41,978 nt of DNA from Imhoffiella purpurea (GCF_000585215.1 NZ_AONC01000070.1:1-41978), one strand, 5' to 3'. Shown: positions 7,604 through 16,535, numbered from the stretch's first letter. The notes: generated from the sequence alone by a model not told the origin. Numbers and translations: made by a program.

Positions 7604-10015
7604 ATGGCCACCAACAATATCGTCAACTCACTGGGTATCGGGTCCGGGATCGATCTCAGCACCCTGGTGTCGCAGTTGGTCGAGGTCGAGCGGGCCGCGC
7701 CCCAGGAGAGGATCGATAAACGCACTGAAACGCTCAAGGCCCAGATCTCCGGTTACGGTCAGCTGACGAGTGCGCTCGATACGCTGCAGACCGCGGTCAA
7801 GACGCTGAGCGATGGCGATCTCTTCAATGCCCGATCGGTCGCCGTTCCCGATTCCGACTCGATCACGGCCGAGTCCCTCGAGGCCGGCGCCCAGACCGGA
7901 AGTTACAGCATCAAGGTCAATCAGGTCGCGACCGCGCAGTCTCTGGCGATGACGGCGGTGAGCCAGAATCAGCGTGATGCCGCGCTTGGCAAGTCCGGAA
8001 CCATGTCCATCAGCTTCGGGGAATGGAGCTATACGGGGGCCGATAACGATATACCGGACGCCTTCACCGTCAACGCCGATCGTGCGGCCCTGTCGATCGA
8101 GATCGAGGAGACGGATTCGCTCGATACCATCGCCCAGAAGATCAACGATCAGGCTTCCGGGGTGCAGGCATCCGTGCTCAAGGTCGACGGCAAGTTTCAG
8201 CTGATGCTCACCGCCTCTTCCGGTCAGTCGAACGCCATGGAGATCACGGTCGACGATGCATCCTTGGACCAGTTCGCCTTCAATAGCGCGAACCATGCGA
8301 ACGTCACGGAGACCCAGCAGGGACAGGATGCCATTCTCGAGGTCAACGGCTTGGCCGTGACGCGCGAGAGCAACCAGATCGATGACGTGATCGAGGGGTT
8401 CAAATTTACTCTGAACAAGCCGTCCACCGAGGCGCTCAGCTTTTCGATCACGGAGGACAAGAGCGCGGCCGAGACTGCGATTCGCGAGTTCGTCGATGCC
8501 TATAACAGCTTCCATGAGACTGTCGAAGGCTTGGTCGGCTATACCCGCGACGAGGATAAAAACTGGGTGCGAGGCGATCTGGCCGGAGACAACTCGGCGC
8601 GGATGATGATCAATCGTCTGCGAGAGTCGATCGGCCGTGCCGTCCCCGGGCTCGAATCCGGGTTCACCTCGGTGGTCAATGTCGGTATCCGCACCGAGCG
8701 CGATGGCACCCTGAGTATCAAGGAAGAGTGGTTCGCACCCGCCTTCAACGACCATTTCAAGCTGTTCGAATCACTCTTTTCCCCCTCTTTGAGTGTGGGC
8801 AACACCTCGGTCGCGGTCTACCAGGGCAGCTTCGCCTCGAAGGCCGTGTCCGGCAACTACCAGGCCGAGATCACCCGCGATCCGACTCAGGGTCAGGTCG
8901 TGGGCGGTGCGATCGGGCATGATTTCGGCCTGGGGGCTCTCGATGCGTCCGGCGGGGGCTATAGCTTCAAGATCAATGTGAACGGGGCGGAATCCGACCT
9001 CATCGAGTTGACGGGTAACTATGGTTCGGCCGATGAGCTGCGCGCGGATCTGCAGTCGCGCATCAACGGGGACTCCAATCTCAAGGCGGCCTTCGGTGCC
9101 GTCGACGTCCTCTACGACTCCACCAGCAATGCCTTCAGTTTCGTCTCTCGGGAATATGGCTCGATTTCCAAGGTGGGGTTCACCGAGGTCGGCGCCAATA
9201 TGGGCACGCTCGGAATCTCTGCGACCGGTGCCGAGGTTCATGGCAACTCGATCAGTCAGGCCGGCTTCGATTCGGCTACAGACGCCTTCACGACATCGCT
9301 CGACGGATCGGCCGGTGACTACAGCTTCAAGATCGGTGTCGACGGTGTCGAGTCGGATCTGATCCAGCTCTCCGGTACCTATGCCAGCGCGGAAGAGGTA
9401 CGCGCCGAGCTCCAGTCCCTGCTCGATACCGATGCCCAGCTGGTGGCCGCCGGGGTCGGGGTCGATGTCAGCTACGACGCGGATACCGATCGTTTCAGCT
9501 TCGTCTCGCGGTCGACCGGCTTAGACTCCGATGTCGATTTCACCGAGGTTGGGGCGGATATCGGCAAGCTGGGCATCGAGGATGTCCTGACCGGAACCTC
9601 CGGCGTCAACGTTGCCGGGACAATCAATGGCGTGGCTGGCTTCGGTGCCGGCAACGTGCTGCTGCCGAATCTGGACTCGGATGCCTATGGTCTCAATCTC
9701 AGCGTCAAGCCGGGTGCGAAGGCCCAGGGCCAATTCGATTTCAGTTTCACGCGTGGCTTTGCCGGCGAGCTGTCCAAACTGATCGACGAGCTCGCGGGAA
9801 GCTCGGGTCTGATCAGCGTGCGCGAGGAGAATGTCCAGAGCCAGCTCGACGCCTTGGGCGAGGATCAGACCAGGCTGGATGCCAGGATGGATAAGGTCAG
9901 TGCCCGTCTGACCGCCCAGTTCATCGCGATGGAGAGCATCCTGGATTCGCTGGACTCGACGAGCGGCCAGCTGGAGGGGCTGGTGGATCGTCTGCCGTTC
10001 ACTTCGAAAACTTGA
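7604..10015 (+). CDS. fliD: Flagellar filament capping protein FliD (HAP2), enlarged
   Basis: 803 aa against a usual 450-670. The N-terminus (SLGIGSGIDLSTLVSQLVEV) and C-terminus (coiled coil around 725-795, with ARMDKVSARLTAQFIAMES) are typical FliD. FliD forms the oligomeric cap that inserts flagellin at the filament tip. The extra length lies in the surface-exposed middle: a module beginning YSFKINVNGAESDLIELTG (about residue 453) and ending VGFTEVGANMGTLGI recurs as YSFKIGVDGVESDLIQLSG (about 571) to VDFTEVGADIGKLGI. The two copies are about 119 residues apart. GGAG at 7592-7595 supports ATG 7604. A terminator follows. Confidence 0.95.
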   Translation: MATNNIVNSLGIGSGIDLSTLVSQLVEVERAAPQERIDKRTETLKAQISGYGQLTSALDTLQTAVKTLSDGDLFNARSVAVPDSDSITAESLEAGAQTGSYSIKVNQVATAQSLAMTAVSQNQRDAALGKSGTMSISFGEWSYTGADNDIPDAFTVNADRAALSIEIEETDSLDTIAQKINDQASGVQASVLKVDGKFQLMLTASSGQSNAMEITVDDASLDQFAFNSANHANVTETQQGQDAILEVNGLAVTRESNQIDDVIEGFKFTLNKPSTEALSFSITEDKSAAETAIREFVDAYNSFHETVEGLVGYTRDEDKNWVRGDLAGDNSARMMINRLRESIGRAVPGLESGFTSVVNVGIRTERDGTLSIKEEWFAPAFNDHFKLFESLFSPSLSVGNTSVAVYQGSFASKAVSGNYQAEITRDPTQGQVVGGAIGHDFGLGALDASGGGYSFKINVNGAESDLIELTGNYGSADELRADLQSRINGDSNLKAAFGAVDVLYDSTSNAFSFVSREYGSISKVGFTEVGANMGTLGISATGAEVHGNSISQAGFDSATDAFTTSLDGSAGDYSFKIGVDGVESDLIQLSGTYASAEEVRAELQSLLDTDAQLVAAGVGVDVSYDADTDRFSFVSRSTGLDSDVDFTEVGADIGKLGIEDVLTGTSGVNVAGTINGVAGFGAGNVLLPNLDSDAYGLNLSVKPGAKAQGQFDFSFTRGFAGELSKLIDELAGSSGLISVREENVQSQLDALGEDQTRLDARMDKVSARLTAQFIAMESILDSLDSTSGQLEGLVDRLPFTSKT

Positions 10016-10040
10016 TTTCAAATCTCTCGCTTTCCTTACC

Positions 10041-10066
10041 CGGGGGGAGTGCCGAGACTCCCCCCG
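10041..10066 (+). terminator. Hairpin downstream of fliD
   Basis: CGGGGGGAGT (10041-10050) and ACTCCCCCCG (10057-10066) form a perfect 10-bp stem with loop GCCGAG, followed by TTCCTA. It is a likely first terminator or 3' stabiliser of fliD mRNA. Confidence 0.6.
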
Positions 10067-10103
10067 TTCCTATGTAAGGGACGCCTGAAGGCTATCGTCA
10101 TGA

Positions 10104-10128
10104 CATCGCCGGACCGGCGATTTTTTTT
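10104..10128 (+). terminator. Rho-independent terminator after fliD
   Basis: A short hairpin, ATCGCC-GGACC-GGCGAT, runs straight into eight T residues (10121-10128). It separates fliD from the second flaG-like gene, implying that gene has its own promoter in 10130-10250; I could not identify a convincing one. Confidence 0.75.
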
Positions 10129-10262
10129 GCTCGACCGAAATTTTCCCTCAAGAATCCCTTTGCTTTGCCGTTACTTCAATCAAGGATGGTATATGGCTGT
10201 GTAGAAAGGGTTTTCACTAAATTCATGTGTCTGATCCAAGGCGCTGAAGAAGAGGATGCCTC

Positions 10263-10577
10263 ATGAGTGACGCGAAACCGAGCCTCGGGTTGGCCTCCGC
10301 CAACGGAGGTCCGGTATCCGCCAAGACAGGCGGCGAGGCGTATGTCAAGGGTGTGGTCGCAGGTGGCAATCAGGTTGTCGTCGAGTCGATCGATAGCTTC
10401 TTGCAGGATGAGAAGCGAACGCTTGAGTTCTGTCTGGATGAGGATCAGGGGTGCGTTCTGGTCCGGGTCCTTGACTGGGAGCGTCGGACGCTCATCAGAC
10501 AGATACCATTCGCGCAAGCTGTGAGGTTGATGGCCGAGTTCTATGAGCGGGTGACCGATCGTGCCAAGCCTCGGTGA
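10263..10577 (+). CDS. Second, short FlaG-like protein
   Basis: 104 aa. The C-terminal half aligns by eye with the FlaG at 7098-7523: LEFCLDEDQGCVLVRVLD versus LKFQLDDDSGRMVVQVMD, then IRQIPFAQAVRLMAEF versus IRQIPSEETLKFAEYV. The N-terminal 40 residues are Gly/Ala-rich and unrelated. AGAGGA at 10251-10256 lies 6 bases before ATG. It sits between fliD and fliS behind a strong terminator, so it may be expressed separately from the first flaG. Role unknown beyond FlaG family membership; a filament-length or cap-related role is inference. Confidence 0.8.
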   Translation: MSDAKPSLGLASANGGPVSAKTGGEAYVKGVVAGGNQVVVESIDSFLQDEKRTLEFCLDEDQGCVLVRVLDWERRTLIRQIPFAQAVRLMAEFYERVTDRAKPR

Positions 10578-10662
10578 GAGAAAATCTCTGACAAACATTT
10601 GAATGAATTTCGACTACTGATTCGTATCAATCCTAATAGCCACTCGTCGGGGAGTGAGGAAC

Positions 10663-11067
10663 ATGATGTACGCGATGCGCAGAGAGTTACAGCAATATCG
10701 TCAATCCGGTGCAATGGCCGAGGCGGAGACGGCAGACCCTCATCGGTTGATCCAAATGCTCTTCGAGGGGGCTCTTGAGCGCATTGCAGTGGCTAAAGGC
10801 GCCATGGAACAAGGCAATATCCAGCTCAAGGGGAATAAGCTGACTCAGGCGATCGCGATCATCGGTGGTCTGCGCTCATCCCTGGATCATGGCAAGGGCG
10901 CGGATCTGGCGGCCAATCTGGACTCGCTGTACGAATACATGACGCGCCGTTTGCTGCATGCAAACATGCGTAACGATGCCGAGGCGCTGGACGAGGTCAT
11001 TGGCTTGCTGCGTGAGATCAAGTCCGCCTGGGATACGATTCCCACTCTGCTGCGCCAAGCTTCCTGA
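10663..11067 (+). CDS. fliS: Flagellar export chaperone FliS
   Basis: 134 aa, helical, with typical FliS pattern: MYAMRRELQQYRQ near the start, then ADPHRLIQMLFEGALERI and a Leu-rich C-terminal helix. FliS binds the flagellin C-terminus in the cytoplasm and prevents early polymerisation. A GTG at 10654 is in frame, but ATG 10663 (GGGGAG at 10649-10654) or ATG 10666 (GAGGA at 10656-10660) fits the family N-terminus better; I use 10663. No separate fliT-like frame follows. The gene ends the flagellar block with a clear terminator. Confidence 0.93.
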   Translation: MMYAMRRELQQYRQSGAMAEAETADPHRLIQMLFEGALERIAVAKGAMEQGNIQLKGNKLTQAIAIIGGLRSSLDHGKGADLAANLDSLYEYMTRRLLHANMRNDAEALDEVIGLLREIKSAWDTIPTLLRQAS

Positions 11068-11093
11068 GAACCGCGGCCTCGATCGATGAAGAT

Positions 11094-11126
11094 GCCCGAA
11101 CACCGCTCGCTGTTCGGGCTTTTCTC
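11094..11126 (+). terminator. Rho-independent terminator of fliS
   Basis: GCCCGAACA (11094-11102), an 8-nt loop, TGTTCGGGC (11111-11119), then TTTTCTCT. It lies between fliS and the convergent serC-like gene (stop at 11141). Confidence 0.85.
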
Positions 11127-11140
11127 TGGTTCGACGTGGA

Positions 11141-12256
11141 TCAGACGCGCCCGCGATGCGTATCTGATCGGGATGCGAAGTCCGTCATGAATCCACAGAG
11201 CGATTCGACGGCGTCGAGCGTCATGGCATTGTAGATGGAGGCGCGGATTCCCCCCAACGATCGGTGTCCCTTCAGTCCGCTGAATCCGGCCTTGGCCGCT
11301 TCAGCGGCAAAGGTCTGCTCCAGTTCCGGTGTCGGTAGGTTGAAGGTGACGTTCATCAGCGAGCGATGCTCGCTATTCGCCCAGCCCAGATAGATATCCG
11401 AATGCCCATCGATGATGCCGTAGAGCGCATCGGCCTTGCGCCGGTTGATCTCGGCCATCCGATTCAATCCGCCGATCTCGTCCAACAGCCAGCGCGTGAC
11501 CAGCAGCACCACATAGATGGCGAAGACCGGAGGGGTGTTGTAGATGGATCGGGCCTCGAGATGGGCGCGATAGTCCAGCAGTGACGGGATCTTGGCGGGA
11601 ACGCGTTCGAGCAGATCGCGACGGATGACGACGAGCGTGACGCCGGCCGGCCCCAGGTTCTTTTGCGCATGGGCATAGATGAGATCGAAACGCCCCGCGT
11701 CGAATGGTCGTGAGAGGAAATCCGAGGACATGTCGCATATCCGCGGGACCTCTTCGCGTCCCGGGATCTCGTGAAACTGGATGCCCTCGACCGTTTCGTT
11801 CGAGACATAGTGGAAATAGGCCGCTTCGGGCGAGCAGTGCAATTCCTCGGCTGCCGGAAGGCGGCGATATCCAAGGGCTTCTCCGTCCCAGAGGACACGC
11901 ACCTCTCCTTCCAGCCGCGCCGGCGGTATGGACCGTCGGCTCCAGTAGCCGCCGCGCACATACTCGGCCGCCTTGCCCGAATCGCGTAGCAGCAGCATGG
12001 GCACCATGCTGAATTGGAGCGTGGCGCCGCCCTGCAGCAGGAGGACGGCATGGGTTTCCGGAAGATCGAGCAAGCGTCGGATATTGCGCTCGGTCTCGTC
12101 CACCACCGAGGCGAACCAGTCCGAGCGATGACTGATGCCCAGGATGGAGAGTCCGACCTCGGGCACCGCGACGATGGCCTCTTGTGCCGCCTGCAGCACG
12201 GTGCCGGGCAGGGCCCCGGGACCCGCCGAGAAATTCAGTGCATTCAGTGCATTCAT
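11141..12256 (-). CDS. serC: Phosphoserine aminotransferase-like class V PLP enzyme
   Basis: 371 aa. SerC hallmarks are present: LNFSAGPGALP at the start, GISHRSDWF (residues 40-48), LLLQGGATLQFSMVPM, AHAQKNLGPAG with the PLP Lys at 199, and GHRSLGGIRASIYNA near the C-terminus. SerC converts 3-phosphohydroxypyruvate plus glutamate to O-phosphoserine for serine synthesis. The GGATLQF form recalls Bacillus-type SerC more than the E. coli GGGRGQF form. Its ATG overlaps the stop of the ATP-grasp gene by 4 nt (ATGA), so the two are translationally coupled. This is not the usual gyrA-serC-aroA neighbourhood, so it may be a paralogue acting with the ligase; that is inference. The gene symbol reflects family membership only. 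Confidence 0.85.
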   Translation of the reverse strand: MNALNALNFSAGPGALPGTVLQAAQEAIVAVPEVGLSILGISHRSDWFASVVDETERNIRRLLDLPETHAVLLLQGGATLQFSMVPMLLLRDSGKAAEYVRGGYWSRRSIPPARLEGEVRVLWDGEALGYRRLPAAEELHCSPEAAYFHYVSNETVEGIQFHEIPGREEVPRICDMSSDFLSRPFDAGRFDLIYAHAQKNLGPAGVTLVVIRRDLLERVPAKIPSLLDYRAHLEARSIYNTPPVFAIYVVLLVTRWLLDEIGGLNRMAEINRRKADALYGIIDGHSDIYLGWANSEHRSLMNVTFNLPTPELEQTFAAEAAKAGFSGLKGHRSLGGIRASIYNAMTLDAVESLCGFMTDFASRSDTHRGRV

Positions 12257-13479
12257 GCCGGCGTATTCGACCCCCGATCTTTCGCGCGCTGGATGAGCAT
12301 GGTGCGGAAGGCATCGAAGACCTTCCGCATCGCCGGTTGCTTATAGGGATAGAGATCGACCGGGTCCATGGCATGAACGACCATCGCCGGATCGATCTCG
12401 AAGATCAGCAGACGTCCATCCTCCGTTTCGGCACAGTCGATGCCCAGATAGTCGAGCCCGATGGCGCGATGGATGGCTGTCAGGGCAGGGCCATGCCTGA
12501 CGGCGAATTCCTGGTCGAAGCGGTTCATGAAATCCGCTTCCTCGGCGCGCTTCTCGGCGCTCTCCGCCATTCCTGCGTTGAGATAGTGAATCATCCAATG
12601 GTCCGATATCCCCATGTGGCAGGCGAAGGGCCGCCCGTCGATCAGCACGAGCCGATACTTGCGATAGCGTCCATCCCGACTGCGGTAATCGACGAACGGC
12701 GAGAGGAAGACCTCCTGGTTTGGCAGCGAGCGGACGGCCGCCAGAAGTTCGTCACCGTTCTCGGCCTTGGTGAGCCCCTGACCGGCATGGGAGTCGACCG
12801 GGCGTAGGATCAGGGGGAAATTGACGGATCCGTCCGGCGAGCGAAGCGGTTGGGCGTTGTTGGCGATGATCTCTTCCAGCCGGTCGGTCCGAAGGCGCCA
12901 GGTCGGCGGGATGAGGATGCCGGGAAGCGCTTTCATGACGTCATGGACCCGCTCTCGCGCCACGAGGCCAAGCGTTTGCTTGAGGTTGAGGACTGGCCTG
13001 GGCCAGTCGAGCAATCGCGGCAGCCAGGCATCCAGCAGCGGTCGGTTGGCGTCCGATTCGCCGATGGCGAAAAAGAGCAGATCGTGCTCGGGAAACTGTA
13101 ATGAATCGAACGACTCTGCCGTTAACTCATCGGGAGACGGGTAGCACAGGGTCAATGCGATATCCGACTCTTCGAGGAGACACTCGATCGGCACATTGGA
13201 CATGAGGTCGCCCGGCGCCATGATGGCCAGCAGTTTCAAGCGGGCGGGGCGTGAGGACTGGATGGGATAGAGGGTTTGGATCTCGAGCGCCTCGCGCTGG
13301 AGTTGCATCGCGATGTCGCGCTGACCACGGAACTGCATCAGGATCGAGGCGTCCATGAGCGCGGCTGCATCCGTTGGGTCCGTGCTCGCGCGTTGAATCA
13401 GTGTTTGACCGAACGCCGTCAGATCGACACCCGAAAGGTGTTGGCGCAGCAGCGGGGCGAGACCAAGCGAGGTTTTCAT
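12253..13479 (-). CDS. ATP-grasp ligase-like protein with N-terminal TPR-like helices
   Basis: 408 aa. Residues about 20-70 look like one or two TPR helices (ALMDASILMQFRGQRDIAMQ). Residues about 75-180 resemble a pre-ATP-grasp Rossmann-like domain (LKLLAIMAPGDLMSN). The ATP-grasp part has LILRPVDSHAGQGL as the nucleotide-binding strand and loop, VFLSPFVDYRSRDGRYRKYR, and a metal-site strand LGIDCAETEDGRLLIFEID. ATP-grasp enzymes join a carboxylate to an amine through an acyl-phosphate. The product is unknown: it could be a RimK-like peptide ligase or a small-molecule ligase. It is coupled by ATGA to the SerC-like gene. The divergent gap (13480-13732) to the GGDEF gene should hold its promoter. 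Confidence 0.75.
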   Translation of the reverse strand: MKTSLGLAPLLRQHLSGVDLTAFGQTLIQRASTDPTDAAALMDASILMQFRGQRDIAMQLQREALEIQTLYPIQSSRPARLKLLAIMAPGDLMSNVPIECLLEESDIALTLCYPSPDELTAESFDSLQFPEHDLLFFAIGESDANRPLLDAWLPRLLDWPRPVLNLKQTLGLVARERVHDVMKALPGILIPPTWRLRTDRLEEIIANNAQPLRSPDGSVNFPLILRPVDSHAGQGLTKAENGDELLAAVRSLPNQEVFLSPFVDYRSRDGRYRKYRLVLIDGRPFACHMGISDHWMIHYLNAGMAESAEKRAEEADFMNRFDQEFAVRHGPALTAIHRAIGLDYLGIDCAETEDGRLLIFEIDPAMVVHAMDPVDLYPYKQPAMRKVFDAFRTMLIQRAKDRGSNTPA

Positions 13480-13679
13480 GATGCAGCTCGGGACGATGAG
13501 ATCAGGTGTCGAAGAATTGTCTTCCGCATATCCAGGTGCTGCAAGTCATCGTCATGAAGACCGGTTGTATTGCACCGATCCGATTCAACCGGGCGGTTTT
13601 CCTGTCAGGATGTTGACGGGGCGCCATTCGTCCGTGTCAAGTTGTATGCAATCTTCTGTTATCGAAAGAGATTTTTCTT

Positions 13680-13696
13680 TTGGCATGGGTTTCGCA
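13680..13696 (+). promoter_or_regulatory. Candidate sigma54 promoter of the GGDEF gene
   Basis: TTGGCATGGGTTTCGCA has the exact GG-N10-GC spacing and differs from TTGGCACG-N4-TTGCA at two defined positions. The start would be near 13707, followed by GGGAG at 13721-13725 and the GTG start at 13733. Spacing is internally consistent. Confidence 0.55.
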
Positions 13697-13732
13697 GATC
13701 CCCGTTTAGAACATGATTGCGGGAGATATGCC

Positions 13733-14665
13733 GTGAACTCTGTCAGCCAAGCCGATACGCCGCGCCTGACCCTCGTCTCTTCGGTCGCACAGCCGATCCA
13801 TCAGCCCGTCGAGGAGACCATCGATGCAGTGCGCTTTCTCCAGGCGATGACCTTGTCCCTCGACCTGGACGAGGTGTTGGAGACGCTCAACGGCTTTCTT
13901 CGCGAACTGGTCGACCACAGCGGCTGGGAGTACCGTCATGCGGAATACTCCTGCGTATTCAACGGTGGAATCCCGGACCGTCATCGTCTCGAGTATGCCC
14001 TGACCCTGAACGGACAGGAGATGGGCACGCTCAAGCTGATGCGCGGCCGGCGATTCTCCGAATCCGATCAGATGCGTATCGAGAGCCTCTTGGGGCTGGC
14101 GGCGCAGTCGCTGCGCAACGCCCTGCGGTTTTTCAGGGCCTCGCAGCAGCTGGAGCGCGACCCGCTGACGGGGCTTGGCAATCGGCGCGCCTTCGACATG
14201 CAGGGTTCCCAATGGCTGGCCGACAGCGTGCGCCATCGTCATCCGATCGCGCTCATGGTCATGGATCTGGATCGCTTCAAGGGTGTCAACGACACCTACG
14301 GTCATCCGGTCGGCGATCAGTTGCTCCGCGCGGTGGCCAATACCCTGACGTCCGTGACCCGGGCCGCGGATCTGTGCGTACGCATGGGGGGCGATGAATT
14401 CGTGGTCCTGCTGCCGGGAACGGATCTGTCCGCCGCCATGGAGTGTGCGGAGCGAATTCGTCAGGCGGTGAGCCGGGAGTGCGTCATGATTCCGACGGGG
14501 GAAACCGTGACGACGAGCGTCAGCATCGGTGTCGCCGCCCATCGTCATGGCATGGACCTGGATCAGCTCTACCATCAGGCGGACGATGCGCTCTATGCCG
14601 CCAAGCGTGCAGGGACGAATCGCGTCTTGGCCGGTGCGGGGAATCCCTCATTGCAGACGAAGTGA
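13733..14665 (+). CDS. Diguanylate cyclase (GAF-like sensor plus GGDEF)
   Basis: 310 aa from GTG 13733, chosen because GGGAG (13721-13725) lies 7 bases upstream and the frame further upstream overlaps the divergent gene. Residues about 30-140 form a GAF-like sensor. The GGDEF domain begins RDPLTGLGNRRAF and has an intact GGDEF (residues 219-223). RAAD lies exactly five residues before it, the usual allosteric I-site, so product inhibition by c-di-GMP is likely. It converts two GTP to c-di-GMP. No membrane segment is visible, so it is cytoplasmic. The flagellar and chemoreceptor neighbours suggest control of motility; a sigma54-like site precedes it. Confidence 0.93.
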   Translation: MNSVSQADTPRLTLVSSVAQPIHQPVEETIDAVRFLQAMTLSLDLDEVLETLNGFLRELVDHSGWEYRHAEYSCVFNGGIPDRHRLEYALTLNGQEMGTLKLMRGRRFSESDQMRIESLLGLAAQSLRNALRFFRASQQLERDPLTGLGNRRAFDMQGSQWLADSVRHRHPIALMVMDLDRFKGVNDTYGHPVGDQLLRAVANTLTSVTRAADLCVRMGGDEFVVLLPGTDLSAAMECAERIRQAVSRECVMIPTGETVTTSVSIGVAAHRHGMDLDQLYHQADDALYAAKRAGTNRVLAGAGNPSLQTK

Positions 14666-14732
14666 TGCCGTTGGCATTTTCAGTTAGCCGAACTCGCTTA
14701 GACTCATTACGATACCCTTAACGCCAGTGCCG

Positions 14733-14749
14733 TTGGTACCCAGACTGCG
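14733..14749 (+). promoter_or_regulatory. Weak sigma54-like site upstream of the chemoreceptor gene
   Basis: TTGGTACCCAGACTGCG has GG-N10-GC spacing with TTGG and CTGC cores but other mismatches. The start would be near 14760, about 56 bp before ATG 14816. The case is weaker than for 13680-13696. Confidence 0.3.
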
Positions 14750-14764
14750 GCACTCTTCGGATAG

Positions 14765-14784
14765 AGCGCCTTCGAGGCGCTTTA
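14765..14784 (+). terminator. Small hairpin between GGDEF and chemoreceptor genes
   Basis: AGCGCCT-TCG-AGGCGCT (14765-14781) then TTATC. The stem is short and the T tract poor; it may be a weak terminator for the GGDEF gene or a leader structure. Confidence 0.35.
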
Positions 14785-14815
14785 TCGTGTCCGATTCTTG
14801 TGGGAAACGTATGTC

Positions 14816-16489
14816 ATGAGCAAAGTTCGACTAAGTGTGAAGTTGCTGGTCGGCTTCCTTTCGGTCGCGATGATCGTCCTGATCGTCGGACTCTTCGGGA
14901 TCAAGGGCGAGATGGACATGAACAGTCATCTCGTCGCGATCAGCGAACAGTGTCTCCCCTCCCTGACCCAGCTGAATCGCCTGAATCTGGAGCGCGTCCA
15001 GATCCGTGCCCAGAGCTACGAGGTCAAGGCGCTGACGACATGGGGACCAGAGGCGCGCGAGATACTCGAACAGGTGATGCGCCAGCGCCAGGCGTCCTGG
15101 ACCATCATCGAGGATGCGATCGCGAAATACGAGCGCTTGCCTCAAGCCGAGGTTGAACAGGCCGTTTATGAGGCATTTCTGTCCGATTACAAGACCTGGC
15201 GCAGCAGTTACGTTCAGATCGATGACCTCATGGCCCGCATGGTCGCGGCGTCCGGGCCAGATGCCTACGATGCTTTGGCGGCCGAGTATTCGGCGATCAT
15301 CGACGAGTCATTCCTGCTGTCCGATCGCGTCGGGGTACTGATCGAGTCGCTGGTCGCGCTCAAGAATCAGAGCGCCAACACCCAGCTCGCCGAGTCCCGC
15401 CAGTCCGGTAGTCTCATGCTGAAGATCAATGGCGTTGGGATCGCGCTCGGCCTGATCCTGGCCGGTGGGCTCGGCCTGTTCATCACCCGGGACACCTTGC
15501 GCCAACTCGGCGACGAACCGCTCCGGGTGGTCGATGTGGTGAATCGGATCGCCGGCGGCGATCTGGCCTCGGAGATCAAATTGCGCAAGGGCGACGAGAC
15601 CAGCCTGCTGGCGGCCATCTCGCGCATGGCATCGGATATGAAGCATCTCCTGCAGCAGGTTTCGTCGGTCAGCGATCAGGTCGCGGCCGCCTCGACTCAG
15701 CTCGCGGCGACGAGCGAGAAGACCCGCGAGCAGGTCAGGGTAGGGCAGTCGGAGACGGATCAGGTCGCCACGGCGATGAACCAGATGCTCTCTACCGTCG
15801 AGGAGGTCGCCCGGCATGCCGCGGCAGCGGCCGGCGCGGCACGGGATACGGATCGGGAGACCGAGGCGGGCGGCCAGGTGGTCAATCAGACCATCGCCGC
15901 GATCGAATCCCTGGCCATGGAGGTCGAAGAGGCCGGCAAGGTCATCGAGCGCCTGTCCGATGACAGCAAGGAGATCGGTGCCGTGCTGGACGTCATCCGG
16001 GGCGTCGCGGAACAGACCAATCTCTTGGCCCTGAATGCCGCGATCGAGGCGGCCCGCGCCGGCGAACAGGGACGCGGCTTCGCCGTGGTCGCCGCGGAGG
16101 TGCGGACCCTGGCCAGCCGGACGCAGTCCTCGATCCAGGATATCCAGGGCAAGATCGAGCGGGTCCAGAACGGCTCGGAGGGGGCTGTGCGGGTCATGCA
16201 GAAGGGGCAGGCGATGGCGCGCGAGAGCGTCGATCAGGCCCAGCAGGCCGGTGTGACCCTGCAGAACATCAGCTCCGCCATCACCAGCATCAGCGACATG
16301 AATCATCAGATCGCGAGCGCCGCCGAGGAGCAGACCGCGGTCGCCGAGGAGATCAACCGCAATATCCACACCATTTCCTCGACCGTGGATCAGACCTCGA
16401 GCGGTTCGTCGCAGATCGCCATGGCGAGCGAGCAGCTGGCGCAGCTCGCCACACGCATGCAGGAGCGCGTGGAGCGCTTCAAGATCTGA
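14816..16489 (+). CDS. Methyl-accepting chemotaxis protein
   Basis: 557 aa from ATG 14816 (GGGAA at 14802-14806, 9 bases before); an in-frame TTG at 14798 is less likely. The order is a transmembrane helix (about 8-30), a helical periplasmic sensor (about 31-190, four-helix-bundle type), a second membrane helix (about 205-225), HAMP, and a long cytoplasmic coiled coil. The hairpin tip is canonical: [20 protein letters not shown], then [15 protein letters not shown]. It ends ERFKI, with no C-terminal CheR/CheB-binding NWETF-type pentapeptide. It relays an unknown periplasmic ligand signal to CheA/CheW. No che genes are in the window. Confidence 0.95.
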   Translation: MSKVRLSVKLLVGFLSVAMIVLIVGLFGIKGEMDMNSHLVAISEQCLPSLTQLNRLNLERVQIRAQSYEVKALTTWGPEAREILEQVMRQRQASWTIIEDAIAKYERLPQAEVEQAVYEAFLSDYKTWRSSYVQIDDLMARMVAASGPDAYDALAAEYSAIIDESFLLSDRVGVLIESLVALKNQSANTQLAESRQSGSLMLKINGVGIALGLILAGGLGLFITRDTLRQLGDEPLRVVDVVNRIAGGDLASEIKLRKGDETSLLAAISRMASDMKHLLQQVSSVSDQVAAASTQLAATSEKTREQVRVGQSETDQVATAMNQMLSTVEEVARHAAAAAGAARDTDRETEAGGQVVNQTIAAIESLAMEVEEAGKVIERLSDDSKEIGAVLDVIRGVAEQTNLLALNAAIEAARAGEQGRGFAVVAAEVRTLASRTQSSIQDIQGKIERVQNGSEGAVRVMQKGQAMARESVDQAQQAGVTLQNISSAITSISDMNHQIASAAEEQTAVAEEINRNIHTISSTVDQTSSGSSQIAMASEQLAQLATRMQERVERFKI

Positions 16490-16500
16490 TTGCCGACCCC

Positions 16501-16535
16501 GGACCCTTCATTCGCAAGGAGTGGGTGAAGGGTCT
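16501..16535. terminator. Hairpin between the convergent chemoreceptor and hybrid kinase genes
   Basis: GACCCTTCA (16502-16510) and TGAAGGGTC (16526-16534) form a perfect 9-bp stem with a 15-nt loop. It lies in the 62-bp gap between two convergent stops. T tracts are weak on both strands. Confidence 0.45.

Noticed and set aside
13478..13732. Upstream extension of the GGDEF gene to an ATG at 13478
   Set aside because: It would overlap the start of the divergent ATP-grasp gene and adds residues without domain character. GTG 13733 has a Shine-Dalgarno and a promoter at proper spacing.
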